A DNA stretch of 14,989 bases from Bacteriovoracaceae bacterium UBA6261 (lineage in GTDB: Bacteria > Bdellovibrionota > Bacteriovoracia > Bacteriovoracales > Bacteriovoracaceae): the NCBI GenBank assembly GCA_002440825.1, contig DJVH01000065.1:5060-20048 (forward strand), given 5' to 3'. Shown here one piece after another: positions 8,446 through 14,945 of this stretch. Position 1 is the stretch's first letter. Each line of letters opens with the position of its first letter. Both the position numbers and the translations under genes were made by a program. The notes under the pieces were generated by a model. The model did no database searches, had not been told where the DNA came from, and saw only the letters and a program-made list of their open reading frames with translations.

Positions 8446-9594
8446 TTAAATCGTATTTTCGGAATAAAGAAACGCACGCTTTCTGATATTGGTGACGATT
8501 TCTGAAGACTTTGGTTTGGTCTTTGCTTTCACCTGAATTTTTTTCGAGCGCTCGCTGTACATACTCAGGATTGCTTTTCCAAGAGCAAGGCCAAGTCCCG
8601 GAGGAACCGCATTGCCGATTTGTCTCCACTGGGCCGAAAGTGGTCCGTAGAATTTAAAATCGTTTGGAAAACTTTGAAGGGCAGCGGCCTCTCGTTGAGT
8701 GAGGTAGCGGTTTTCCGTCGGATGAAAATAATTATGTCTATGAGTCATGATGGTCGGGCTTGGCTTTTTTCTGTCGAGACGCTGGTATTTCGTCTGACGG
8801 AAACGATTTTCGCGAAGATTTTTCCAGTCGATTCCCAATTTTAATTTCTTAGTTTTGAAATAAGCTTTTTCATCGGCCTCGTATCTGACGCCTTTGCCTT
8901 CCGGAATACATTTAATGCGTTCCAGTTCAAGCGGTTTTTTGATCGCAGCACCGGCGAGATCGTGGTTATAAGTTTTACCATCGCGGGCCTTAAGATTTTT
9001 AAGGGCCTCTCCCACCGTCTGAATTTTTGTCTGAGTTTTAGGAAAAACAATCTTATCATTGATTCTTGAACCAATGATGATGGTTCTTCTTCTGCGCTCA
9101 GGAACACCGTAAAGTTCTGCCGACATGACCTGCACGTCGAGAGTGTATCCCATTTTATGAAACAACGAAAAAATCGCCTGAAGCGTTTTTTCGTTTTTCT
9201 TTGCAAGAAGTCCAGTAACGTTTTCAATAATCACATAATAAGGATTCGTCATTTTCACTAAACGGACGAATTCGCGGAACAAAGTGTTTCTGATATCGTT
9301 GGGGTTACCCAGACCGACAGTCGAAAAGCCCTGACAAGGCGGCCCACCGACGACAGCGTGAACTGTCTGTCCTTTGATTAATTCTTTTAGTTTTTTTTCA
9401 GTCAGGTCTATAACCGATCCGCAATAAGTATTTGCGTAATGGTGATTGGCCTTGAATGTTTCAATGGCATTCTTATCCATGTCGATGCCAAGAAGACAGC
9501 GCATGCCCGCCTGTTCAAGTCCGCAGGAAAGCCCGCCGGCCCCTGAAAAAACGTCAATGAAATTCAAATTTTGGGATGTGTTTATTTTTGTCAT
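8446..9594 (-). CDS. C5-cytosine DNA methyltransferase
   Basis: The protein methylates carbon 5 of cytosine in DNA using S-adenosylmethionine. All expected motifs of the family appear in order: motif I FSGAGGLSCGLEQAG (16-30), IV GGPPCQGFS (83-91, catalytic Cys87), VI ENV (124-126), VIII ERRRRTIIIG (166-175), IX around RLDRKKPSPTIMTH (272-285) and X QIGNAVPPGLGLALG (325-339). The target-recognition region between VIII and IX is only about 95 residues, so recognition of a single short site is likely; I cannot predict it. A Lys/Arg-rich tail of about 40 residues follows motif X. At 382 residues it is full length. No restriction endonuclease or Vsr nuclease is adjacent, so it looks like an orphan enzyme. 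The ribosome binding site is poor, which is consistent with read-through from the upstream gene. Confidence 0.95.
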   Translation of the reverse strand: MTKINTSQNLNFIDVFSGAGGLSCGLEQAGMRCLLGIDMDKNAIETFKANHHYANTYCGSVIDLTEKKLKELIKGQTVHAVVGGPPCQGFSTVGLGNPNDIRNTLFREFVRLVKMTNPYYVIIENVTGLLAKKNEKTLQAIFSLFHKMGYTLDVQVMSAELYGVPERRRRTIIIGSRINDKIVFPKTQTKIQTVGEALKNLKARDGKTYNHDLAGAAIKKPLELERIKCIPEGKGVRYEADEKAYFKTKKLKLGIDWKNLRENRFRQTKYQRLDRKKPSPTIMTHRHNYFHPTENRYLTQREAAALQSFPNDFKFYGPLSAQWRQIGNAVPPGLGLALGKAILSMYSERSKKIQVKAKTKPKSSEIVTNIRKRAFLYSENTI

Positions 9595-9641
9595 ATGTGT
9601 ATGACTATTATCTAAATGTCAGGGTAATATTGTCAAATTTA

Positions 9642-10352
9642 TTACGCGGTTTTCTTTTCTGATCCAATTTTCTTGTAAGAAGCGGGAAGCTGGAATTTAA
9701 GGCCGGACTTTTCTTCGACAGCAGCGGGTTTATAAAATTGCTCGCGTTCGTTTTTCCAGTTCCAGTCGCGGACGATTTTTTGAATGGAAAAACTGTAATC
9801 CCGCTCGCGTTTGACGTGATAATTCACGTGAGGCATCCAGAGATTGAGATCGTGTGAAAAAATAAAAACGTTTTGTTTGTGTCTGCCGATTGTTTCTTTG
9901 AGAGCGGCAATAAACAAAGCGATAGTTTCAGAGTCGAGATCCCGTTCCGGTTCTTCCAGAAAGATGAACTGTCCTTCGCAAACCAGGGACTTTAATAGGG
10001 CACTGACCTTTCTCATCTGCGCATTTGCATGCAGGGGAAGTTCATTGGGAAGAACGACTTTCTGGTAGAGATGCTCAAGGGTGCTGTGGTGAGCTTCTTT
10101 CAGGAAGTCTTGAAACTGCATATCTTTGGAGGCAGTCAGAGAGTTGGGACTCCAGTCCATTAAAATATTCTGAATCAAAGTGAGATCGGGTATGAGGTTG
10201 TCACCACGGGACACGTAAGAAAATTTGTAGGGAAGATTTACGCGATTGAATTTTAAAAAGCCGATGAACTCGGATAAACGAGAGAAATTTTCACCGGTTT
10301 CTTCGGTAAAAAGATAGATATCGAATGTATCTTCAAAGTTCACTTTGCTCAT
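9642..10352 (-). CDS. Degenerate ABC-type ATPase domain protein
   Basis: I read this 236-residue protein as an ABC ATPase of normal length that has lost key nucleotide-binding residues. The Walker A position reads TGENFSRL (19-26), without the G-K-S/T; the Q-loop region YVSRGDNLIPDLTL (46-59) has Arg49 for Gln; the signature region reads HANAQ (108-112) instead of LSGGQ. The second half is better kept: FIFLEEPERDLD (129-140) is a Walker B/D-loop with the first Asp changed to Glu133 and Glu134 retained, and FSHDL (165-169) keeps the H-loop histidine. It has no membrane segment and no permease nearby. The ATG at 10352 is preferred; an in-frame GTG at 10373 would add seven residues, and neither has a strong ribosome binding site. 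It lies 47 bases upstream of the methyltransferase and is divergent from the MnmA-like gene. The role is unknown and could be structural or regulatory. Confidence 0.68.
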   Translation of the reverse strand: MSKVNFEDTFDIYLFTEETGENFSRLSEFIGFLKFNRVNLPYKFSYVSRGDNLIPDLTLIQNILMDWSPNSLTASKDMQFQDFLKEAHHSTLEHLYQKVVLPNELPLHANAQMRKVSALLKSLVCEGQFIFLEEPERDLDSETIALFIAALKETIGRHKQNVFIFSHDLNLWMPHVNYHVKRERDYSFSIQKIVRDWNWKNEREQFYKPAAVEEKSGLKFQLPASYKKIGSEKKTA

Positions 10353-10398
10353 CGCAATCTTATCGGACCCCACCGTCTAGTGCTTAAGAAAAAGAATA

Positions 10399-10417
10399 CC
10401 GGACAAGAGTTGTCAGG
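10399..10417. promoter_or_regulatory. Imperfect palindrome between divergent genes, possible operator
   Basis: CCgGACAA-GAG-TTGTCaGG is an inverted repeat with 7 of 8 base pairs matched around a three-base centre. It sits in the roughly 127-base divergent gap between the ABC-like gene and the MnmA-like gene, and its right arm contains TTGTCA (10410-10415), which could serve as a -35 element for the plus strand. The -10 element about 17-19 bases on is only weakly AT-rich (TTCTTA/TCTTAA). An operator is an inference from position and symmetry. Confidence 0.3.
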
Positions 10418-10479
10418 CACCTCTCTTTTCCACTTCTTAAAAACTTTTTTAAAAATTAATTGTGGGCCATAATGAAAGG

Positions 10480-11694
10480 ATGAATGAAAAAGCATCCAAT
10501 CAAACAGTTTTAATTGCCCTGACAGGCGGGATTGAATCCACTGTGGCAGCGTATCTGCTGAAAAAGCAGGGCTATCGCTGTATTGGTATTGGACTGCAAT
10601 TTTTCGAGCCCGGAGAAAATCCTGGACCATTTGGCGATGTCATCGTCAGTGATTTAACCAAGATTAAATCCATCTGTACTTATCTCGATATTCCGTTTTA
10701 TGCCGTTAATGCCAGCGAAATGTTCGCTGATATTGTTCTCGATCCGGTCGTAGGAAGAGTTCTTTCGGGCCACACTTTTGAACCTATGGTTTTTCTCAAT
10801 TACGTCCTGATGGAAGTTCTTCTGGAGAAAGCAAAAAAATTCAACACCAATCTTGTGGCCACGGGCCATTATGCAAAAGTCTTAAAAAACCAGAAAACCG
10901 GTTCGTTTGAATTAATGACGGCCAATGATCTCGAACACGATCAGTCTTATATTCTTTCGCGACTGGAACAAAAACATCTGGCTTCGCTGATTCTTCCGCT
11001 TTCTGAAATCAGAAAAAAAGAAGTGGAAAAAATCGGCGAGCTCATCAAAGTGGAATATTTAAAAAGACCAAAAGGCAATGTTCCGCATATTATGCGCGAT
11101 CCGCGAATGAAAGAGTTAATCGAAGAGCGCTCGCCTAAAGATTTAAGACGAACAGGCACTATATACGATTACAGAAATGAAAGTTCTATCTGCGAGCATC
11201 AGGGCATTCATCTGTATTATGTCGGTCAAAACAATCTTCCGGCCAAACCCGAAATCCAGCTCGATCCTCTCAAACAAGTCGTCTCAATTATTCCTTTTAA
11301 AGGAAATATTTTTATTGATTACCCTGACAGACTGAAATATTCGCATGCACTCGTGACAAAATTTTTACCGGCAGCGAATCTCGACATCACCCTTCCGATT
11401 GCCGCTTATGCAAAAATTGGAGTAAAGAGTGAAAAGATTCCTTGCAGAATTTATTTTAAAAACAATCAGACATGTTTAATTGAATTTGAAAATGAACGCC
11501 CGGGACTTCTCGTTCCTGGAACATTCATGGCCTTTTACAACCGTCAGGGTGAAAAAGGAAAAGTTCTCGGTTCGGCCATTGTCGAAGTCGCAGGTGTTTT
11601 CGCCAATGAGCAATTCAACACACTTCCCGTTTACAGAAAGGACTCAGATGAAGAAGAAGAGCAGAACGCTAATGATGAAAGACTCACTTTCTAA
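10480..11694 (+). CDS. MnmA-like protein lacking both catalytic cysteines
   Basis: This 404-residue protein aligns over its whole length with tRNA 2-thiouridylase MnmA, including the true MnmA encoded 1.1 kb downstream. The N-terminal adenylation domain has a PP-loop TGGIEST (15-21) where MnmA has SGGVDSS, and keeps VATGHY (126-131) and DQSYILSRL (154-162). The C-terminal barrels are recognisable by HQGIHLYYVGQ (240-250) and LLVPGTFMAFYN. The first catalytic cysteine (NPDILCN in MnmA) is replaced in EPMVFLN (101-107), and the second (STGICFIG) falls in GNVPHIMRD (199-207); neither has Cys. Sulfur transfer by the known mechanism is therefore unlikely. The tail is very acidic (DSDEEEE). ATG 10480 is preferred over GTG 10462, though neither has a well-spaced ribosome binding site. 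It overlaps the next gene by 47 bases. A nucleotide- or tRNA-binding role is possible. Confidence 0.84.
   Translation: MNEKASNQTVLIALTGGIESTVAAYLLKKQGYRCIGIGLQFFEPGENPGPFGDVIVSDLTKIKSICTYLDIPFYAVNASEMFADIVLDPVVGRVLSGHTFEPMVFLNYVLMEVLLEKAKKFNTNLVATGHYAKVLKNQKTGSFELMTANDLEHDQSYILSRLEQKHLASLILPLSEIRKKEVEKIGELIKVEYLKRPKGNVPHIMRDPRMKELIEERSPKDLRRTGTIYDYRNESSICEHQGIHLYYVGQNNLPAKPEIQLDPLKQVVSIIPFKGNIFIDYPDRLKYSHALVTKFLPAANLDITLPIAAYAKIGVKSEKIPCRIYFKNNQTCLIEFENERPGLLVPGTFMAFYNRQGEKGKVLGSAIVEVAGVFANEQFNTLPVYRKDSDEEEEQNANDERLTF
11637..11642 (+). promoter_or_regulatory. Ribosome binding site fixing the M28-like start
   Basis: AAAGGA lies five bases before ATG 11648, inside the 3' end of the MnmA-like gene. 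No other in-frame ATG nearby (11672, 11675, or the upstream ATG at 11480) has a comparable site, and the resulting protein begins with a complete signal peptide. Confidence 0.72.
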
Positions 11695-12826
11695 AATCGC
11701 TTTGATTTTTTTACTTGTTTCACAGGCAAACGCCTGGGACATTTCTCCATATGAAAAGAAAATTAAAACAACTTATAACGTGACTTCCGTCACTGAGAAA
11801 ATTTCCAGAGACGAACTGGAAAAAAATCTACGCGATTTTGTGGCCCAGACAAGACCTTCACGCTTTGTGGGAACACCCGGACATCAGAAGGCCGTAGATT
11901 ATATCGAAAAAAAATTGAAGGAGTTGAAGTCGGCCGGCGCTTCTTATGAGCGTGTAGAATTCGTTCCTGATATTGCCAAGGCCGGAGAGTTTTACGCCGA
12001 AGATTTCAAAAAAGAAGTTGTTGCAAAAATTCCTAAAACGGATCCCAACTACGATCACTGGAAAGGTTTTACGCTGTCGATGATGAAAACTCTCGACTCT
12101 GTCAAAGGAGTAAAAGGGTACAATCTGATCTGGGAAAAAAAGGGGACCACTAAACCTGAAGAGGTCATTGTCATTGGGGCCAATTACGATACTCTTTTGA
12201 ACGATCCGAAAACCATGGTGGTCGATACCAAAGGCGCTATGCCCGGAGCTGACAACAATGGAACCGGAGTTGCGGTCCTGTTGTCGATGGCCCAGATTTT
12301 AAACAAGCTCGATCTTCCAAAAACAGTCCGCCTTGTCTTTTTTGATTTTGAAGAACTTGGCTTTCTCGGTTCGCGCGATTACGTAGCAAGTCTTAAATCG
12401 AAAAACGAAAAGATCGCAGGCTATATCAATCTGGTCATGCTAGGACACGATTCCAAGCGCGATGATAAAGAAAAAAAGAACAACAATATGAAAGTTTATC
12501 TTCGCAATCCAAATGATAAAAATGCCCCTCAAGGCATCGATGAAGATCTGAAACTGGTGACGATGCTGACCAACGCCGGAAAAAAGCTCTACAGCACGAT
12601 TGAATTTAAACCTGAGGCCAATTCGATGAATTCGAGCTCTCACATCAGCTTCTGGGAAGCTGGTTACCCCGCTGTGTGCTTCTCACAGAACTGGGAGTCC
12701 GATTTTAACCCCCGTTTCCACACTTCCAACGATTTTGTTGAGACTTTGAATATCAACACTTATACCAACGCCTTTAGATATATTACAGGGGCGCTGATCG
12801 CCTGGAATTACGACATAGTCAAATAG
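11648..12826 (+). CDS. Exported M28-family peptidase homologue, probably inactive
   Basis: The 392-residue protein starts with a Sec signal peptide (MKKKSRTLMM n-region, hydrophobic IALIFLLV, likely cut after ANA at residue 29), so it acts in the periplasm or outside. The fold is that of zinc M28 aminopeptidases, but metal ligands differ from the family: GANYDT (177-182) has Asn179 for His; PGADNNGTG (199-207) has Asn203 where the bridging Asp is normally found; NLVMLG (261-266) has Val263 for Asp. The catalytic Glu pair FEELG (235-236), SSHISF (330-335) and the last His ligand, His358 in FHTSND, are kept. With this set a two-zinc site looks impossible, though glutaminyl cyclase-like or binding roles cannot be excluded. 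The start overlaps the MnmA-like gene by 47 bases, and mnmA follows 24 bases downstream. Confidence 0.84.
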   Translation: MKKKSRTLMMKDSLSKIALIFLLVSQANAWDISPYEKKIKTTYNVTSVTEKISRDELEKNLRDFVAQTRPSRFVGTPGHQKAVDYIEKKLKELKSAGASYERVEFVPDIAKAGEFYAEDFKKEVVAKIPKTDPNYDHWKGFTLSMMKTLDSVKGVKGYNLIWEKKGTTKPEEVIVIGANYDTLLNDPKTMVVDTKGAMPGADNNGTGVAVLLSMAQILNKLDLPKTVRLVFFDFEELGFLGSRDYVASLKSKNEKIAGYINLVMLGHDSKRDDKEKKNNNMKVYLRNPNDKNAPQGIDEDLKLVTMLTNAGKKLYSTIEFKPEANSMNSSSHISFWEAGYPAVCFSQNWESDFNPRFHTSNDFVETLNINTYTNAFRYITGALIAWNYDIVK

Positions 12827-12844
12827 TTCGGACTTTGCTATAAA

Positions 12845-12868
12845 GGCCTCATGGAAAGAACTGAGGCC
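12845..12868 (+). promoter_or_regulatory. Hairpin around the mnmA start codon
   Basis: GGCCTC (12845-12850) pairs perfectly with GAGGCC (12863-12868), leaving the ATG start codon in a 12-base loop. The Shine-Dalgarno-like AAAGG (12842-12846) overlaps the left arm, and its A residues can pair with TTT at 12871-12873 across a CC bulge. Such a structure could limit ribosome access to mnmA. This is visible complementarity only; folding was not computed. Confidence 0.42.
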
Positions 12869-14026
12869 CCTTTAAAATCAAAATCAGATACGATGGTCAT
12901 TGTCGGCATGTCCGGCGGAGTGGATTCGTCTGTCTGTGCGGCCTTGTTAAAAGAAGAAGGCTATAACGTCGTTGGCCTTTTTATGAAGAACTGGGAAGAG
13001 TTCGATGAACATGGTGTCTGCCAGTCTTCAAAAGAATTTGCGGACGTCATTGCTGTTTGTGAAAAACTCGACATTCCTTACTATTCTGTCGATTTCATCA
13101 AAGAGTATAGAGAGCAGGTCTTCAATCATTTTGTCGAAGAATACAAGATGGGCTACACACCCAATCCAGATATTCTCTGCAATCGCGAAATTAAATTTAA
13201 AGTTTTTTATGAAAAAGCGCGCGAACTGGGCGCTGACTTTCTGGCGACAGGGCACTACTGTCAAAACAAAGTGATCGAAGGGAAGAATGCTTTGATCAAA
13301 GGCGCTGATCCACTGAAAGATCAATCGTATTTTCTCTACACAATCAAGAGTGATGTTTTGAAAAATGTTCTGTTTCCAATCGGACATCTGCCGAAAACAG
13401 AAGTCAGACGTATCGCTGCCAAATACGACCTGGCGACAAAAAATAAAAAAGATTCAACAGGCATTTGTTTTATTGGCGAGAGAAATTTTAAAAACTTCCT
13501 TTCCAATTACATCACTTTTACTGATGGCAATTTCGAAACTCTGGATGGAAAAATTGTCGGCCGTCACACCGGAGCGACTTACTATACGCTGGGACAACGA
13601 AAAGGCCTGGGCCTCGGTGGACCGGGAGAACCATGGTTTGTAGTTGGAAAAGATATCGCCCGCAATGTCGTCATTGTTGAAAGAGGTGAGAATCATCCCG
13701 CGATGTTTTCTGATTCACTTGTTGCAACTGATCTCGAATTCACGACCGGACAGTGGATTCGTCCGCTGCCGTTTAAATGTACAGCAAAGGTCCGCTACCG
13801 TCAGAAAGATCAGGCCTGCACTGTGACGAAGATTGAAAACGGAAAAATCTATGTTGAATTTGATCAACCTCAGCGTGCCATTACGCCGAGACAATCGGTT
13901 GTTTTCTACGATGGTGAGATCTGTCTTGGTGGAGGAATGATTGAAAAATCAGGCCCGACTTATTACGAGCAGAAAAAATCAGTGCCGCTCAATTCTGACA
14001 TCAGCCCCAGTACTTCGGATCATTAA
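12851..14026 (+). CDS. mnmA: tRNA 2-thiouridylase MnmA
   Basis: MnmA places sulfur on U34 of tRNA-Lys, tRNA-Glu and tRNA-Gln, using ATP to adenylate the base and a persulfide from the IscS/Tus relay. All hallmarks are intact: PP-loop SGGVDSS (21-27), GLFMKNWEE (42-50), TPNPDILCN with catalytic Cys110, ATGHY (132-136), KDQSYFLYT (156-164), DSTGICFIGER with the second catalytic Cys206, and the C-terminal TLGQRKGLG and CLGGG motifs. It closely resembles E. coli MnmA (368 residues) with a short N-terminal and C-terminal extension, 391 residues in all. The start at ATG 12851 has AAAGG four bases upstream; an ATG at 12893 has no ribosome binding site. It is the last gene of a probable three-gene run and its 3' end overlaps a convergent gene by 26 bases. 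Confidence 0.97.
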   Translation: MERTEAPLKSKSDTMVIVGMSGGVDSSVCAALLKEEGYNVVGLFMKNWEEFDEHGVCQSSKEFADVIAVCEKLDIPYYSVDFIKEYREQVFNHFVEEYKMGYTPNPDILCNREIKFKVFYEKARELGADFLATGHYCQNKVIEGKNALIKGADPLKDQSYFLYTIKSDVLKNVLFPIGHLPKTEVRRIAAKYDLATKNKKDSTGICFIGERNFKNFLSNYITFTDGNFETLDGKIVGRHTGATYYTLGQRKGLGLGGPGEPWFVVGKDIARNVVIVERGENHPAMFSDSLVATDLEFTTGQWIRPLPFKCTAKVRYRQKDQACTVTKIENGKIYVEFDQPQRAITPRQSVVFYDGEICLGGGMIEKSGPTYYEQKKSVPLNSDISPSTSDH

Positions 14027-14228
14027 AGTCTATTTTCCCGCCGCCATCACCTTCATCAGATTTCTTCGTTTTTTCCTGAAAAGAGGTGCAGTCATGTCCA
14101 GTAGATTGCTTCACTAAAACATACGGCATCGTCGCTGATTTAAACTGGTACAGCTTGCAGCCTCGAGGGGCCTGGGGATCGAAAGTGACCTGGTAATGAA
14201 TGCATTTCATGCATTGGATGCGTTCCAT
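14001..14228 (-). CDS. Small four-cysteine protein, possible metal binder
   Basis: The 75-residue protein starts CMKC (Cys6, Cys9) and continues with HYQVTFDPQAPRGCKLYQF (Cys24) and STGHDCTSF (Cys47). Four conserved-looking cysteines plus histidines suggest a zinc or other metal site. I recall small conserved bacterial proteins with the same layout (C-x2-C, VT-D, P-GC, FKS, tG-C-F), sometimes listed without function. The tail after residue 50 is polar and glycine-rich and ends in DPKYWG. The start has a near-perfect ribosome binding site (AAGGAGG eight bases before the ATG), so it is very probably translated well. It is cytoplasmic, with no signal peptide. Its last 26 bases overlap the 3' end of mnmA on the other strand. 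Confidence 0.8.
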   Translation of the reverse strand: MERIQCMKCIHYQVTFDPQAPRGCKLYQFKSATMPYVLVKQSTGHDCTSFQEKTKKSDEGDGGGKIDFNDPKYWG

Positions 14229-14454
14229 TTTTAAAGCCTCCTTCTTTTAGTATACGACTTTCTCTGGAGGGGGGCAGTTTTTGCCGGGGACTTATTCGTC
14301 CAACCTTTAGACACCCCTAGCGTCTTTTTACACGCCCTCTGCCCCCAAAGGCCCCATGGGGTTAGAATCTATGAGACAGCTTTAGGCAAAGCGATTGCAC
14401 TTAAGGCAGAAGGTTGAGATTAACAAGGTATCGTTTTTTTATTTAAGGACCCCC

Positions 14455-14880
14455 ATGAGCATCAATTTCCAAGGCAGTAATTCAGGCAACCAGAACGATA
14501 ATGAAAACCTCAATCTGGTGATGTTTCCGGCCTCAAAAAACTTTCCCAAAATCGACCTTGAAGACCGCGACCTGGGGAAAGATCCATTACACGAATTACT
14601 GCATGAATATTCGCATGTCCGCGAAGAAGATATTCCAAGTTATCTCGATGAGCGTTTTGAACTCGAGCTTTTAGAAGGAGCGGAACTCCTGGAAGAAAGC
14701 GATGCTTTTGACAGCCTTGAAGCGTTCATGAACCGCAATCAGAGACAAGAAGTCATCACTCCTGACGATAAGCTTATAGGCCTCATTAACGAACGCATTG
14801 AGGCGATTAAAGAAGCGAGAGCGCGCATAAAATTTTATCTCGATGAAATAGAAATGTTTCTGCCGGCAAAAAGAAAATAA
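14455..14880 (+). CDS. Acidic helical protein of unknown function
   Basis: This 141-residue cytoplasmic protein starts at ATG 14455, five bases after AAGGA (14445-14449); an open frame extends upstream to 14395 but the ribosome binding site fixes the later start. The first ~25 residues are polar and rich in Asn/Gln. The region from about 30 to 95 is strongly acidic (HELLHEYSHVREEDIPSY, ELELLEGAELLEESD), and the last ~45 residues form a charged helix with heptad-like spacing (GLINERIEAIKEARARI), suggesting coiled coil or a dimer. HELLHEYSH superficially resembles a zinc HExxH motif but the spacing (HELLH then EYSH) has no further support. No family is recognised. It is monocistronic between the minus-strand small gene and the tRNA. 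Confidence 0.78.
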   Translation: MSINFQGSNSGNQNDNENLNLVMFPASKNFPKIDLEDRDLGKDPLHELLHEYSHVREEDIPSYLDERFELELLEGAELLEESDAFDSLEAFMNRNQRQEVITPDDKLIGLINERIEAIKEARARIKFYLDEIEMFLPAKRK

Positions 14881-14899
14881 TTTTCGCACACTATTTTTC

Positions 14900-14928
14900 T
14901 TGCCAACGAATTTCCGCGCTTTTATTAT
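14900..14928 (+). promoter_or_regulatory. Promoter of the tRNA-Leu gene
   Basis: TTGCCA (14900-14905) and TATTAT (14923-14928) are separated by exactly 17 bases, a near-consensus sigma-70-type promoter. Transcription would start about 14935, some ten bases before the tRNA, as is common for tRNA genes. Confidence 0.72.
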
Positions 14929-14945
14929 TTCAGAATCATTTTTAT

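Noticed and set aside
8446..10352. A restriction-modification or known phage-defence system
   Set aside because: Only a methyltransferase is recognisable; no nuclease, helicase or known defence partner gene is present in the window.
10462..10479. GTG start for the MnmA-like gene
   Set aside because: No ribosome binding site upstream and the added residues do not match MnmA; ATG 10480 is preferred, though not certain.
11480..11647. Longer M28-like reading frame starting inside the MnmA-like gene
   Set aside because: It would bury the signal peptide behind ~56 residues and overlap the upstream gene much more; AAAGGA plus ATG 11648 fits better.
14249..14254. TATACT on the minus strand upstream of the small Cys gene as a -10 element
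   Set aside because: The start point would fall on the ribosome binding site and no -35 is visible at the right distance.
14309..14328. AGAC/GTCT hairpin followed by T residues
   Set aside because: Four-base stem with a nine-base loop is too weak to call a terminator, and no plus-strand gene ends close by.
14352..14361. Perfect palindrome CCCCATGGGG in the intergenic region
   Set aside because: Too short and isolated; no repeat copies or promoter alignment seen in the window.
14483..14600. HELLH as a zinc-protease motif in the acidic protein
   Set aside because: The stretch is in a short, highly acidic helical protein with no further metal ligand or protease-like context.
14865..14904. Imperfect inverted repeat GGCAA...TTGCC around the stop of the acidic protein gene
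   Set aside because: Arms are mostly A/T with mismatches and the T-run lies inside the arm, so it is not terminator-like; its right end is the tRNA promoter -35.
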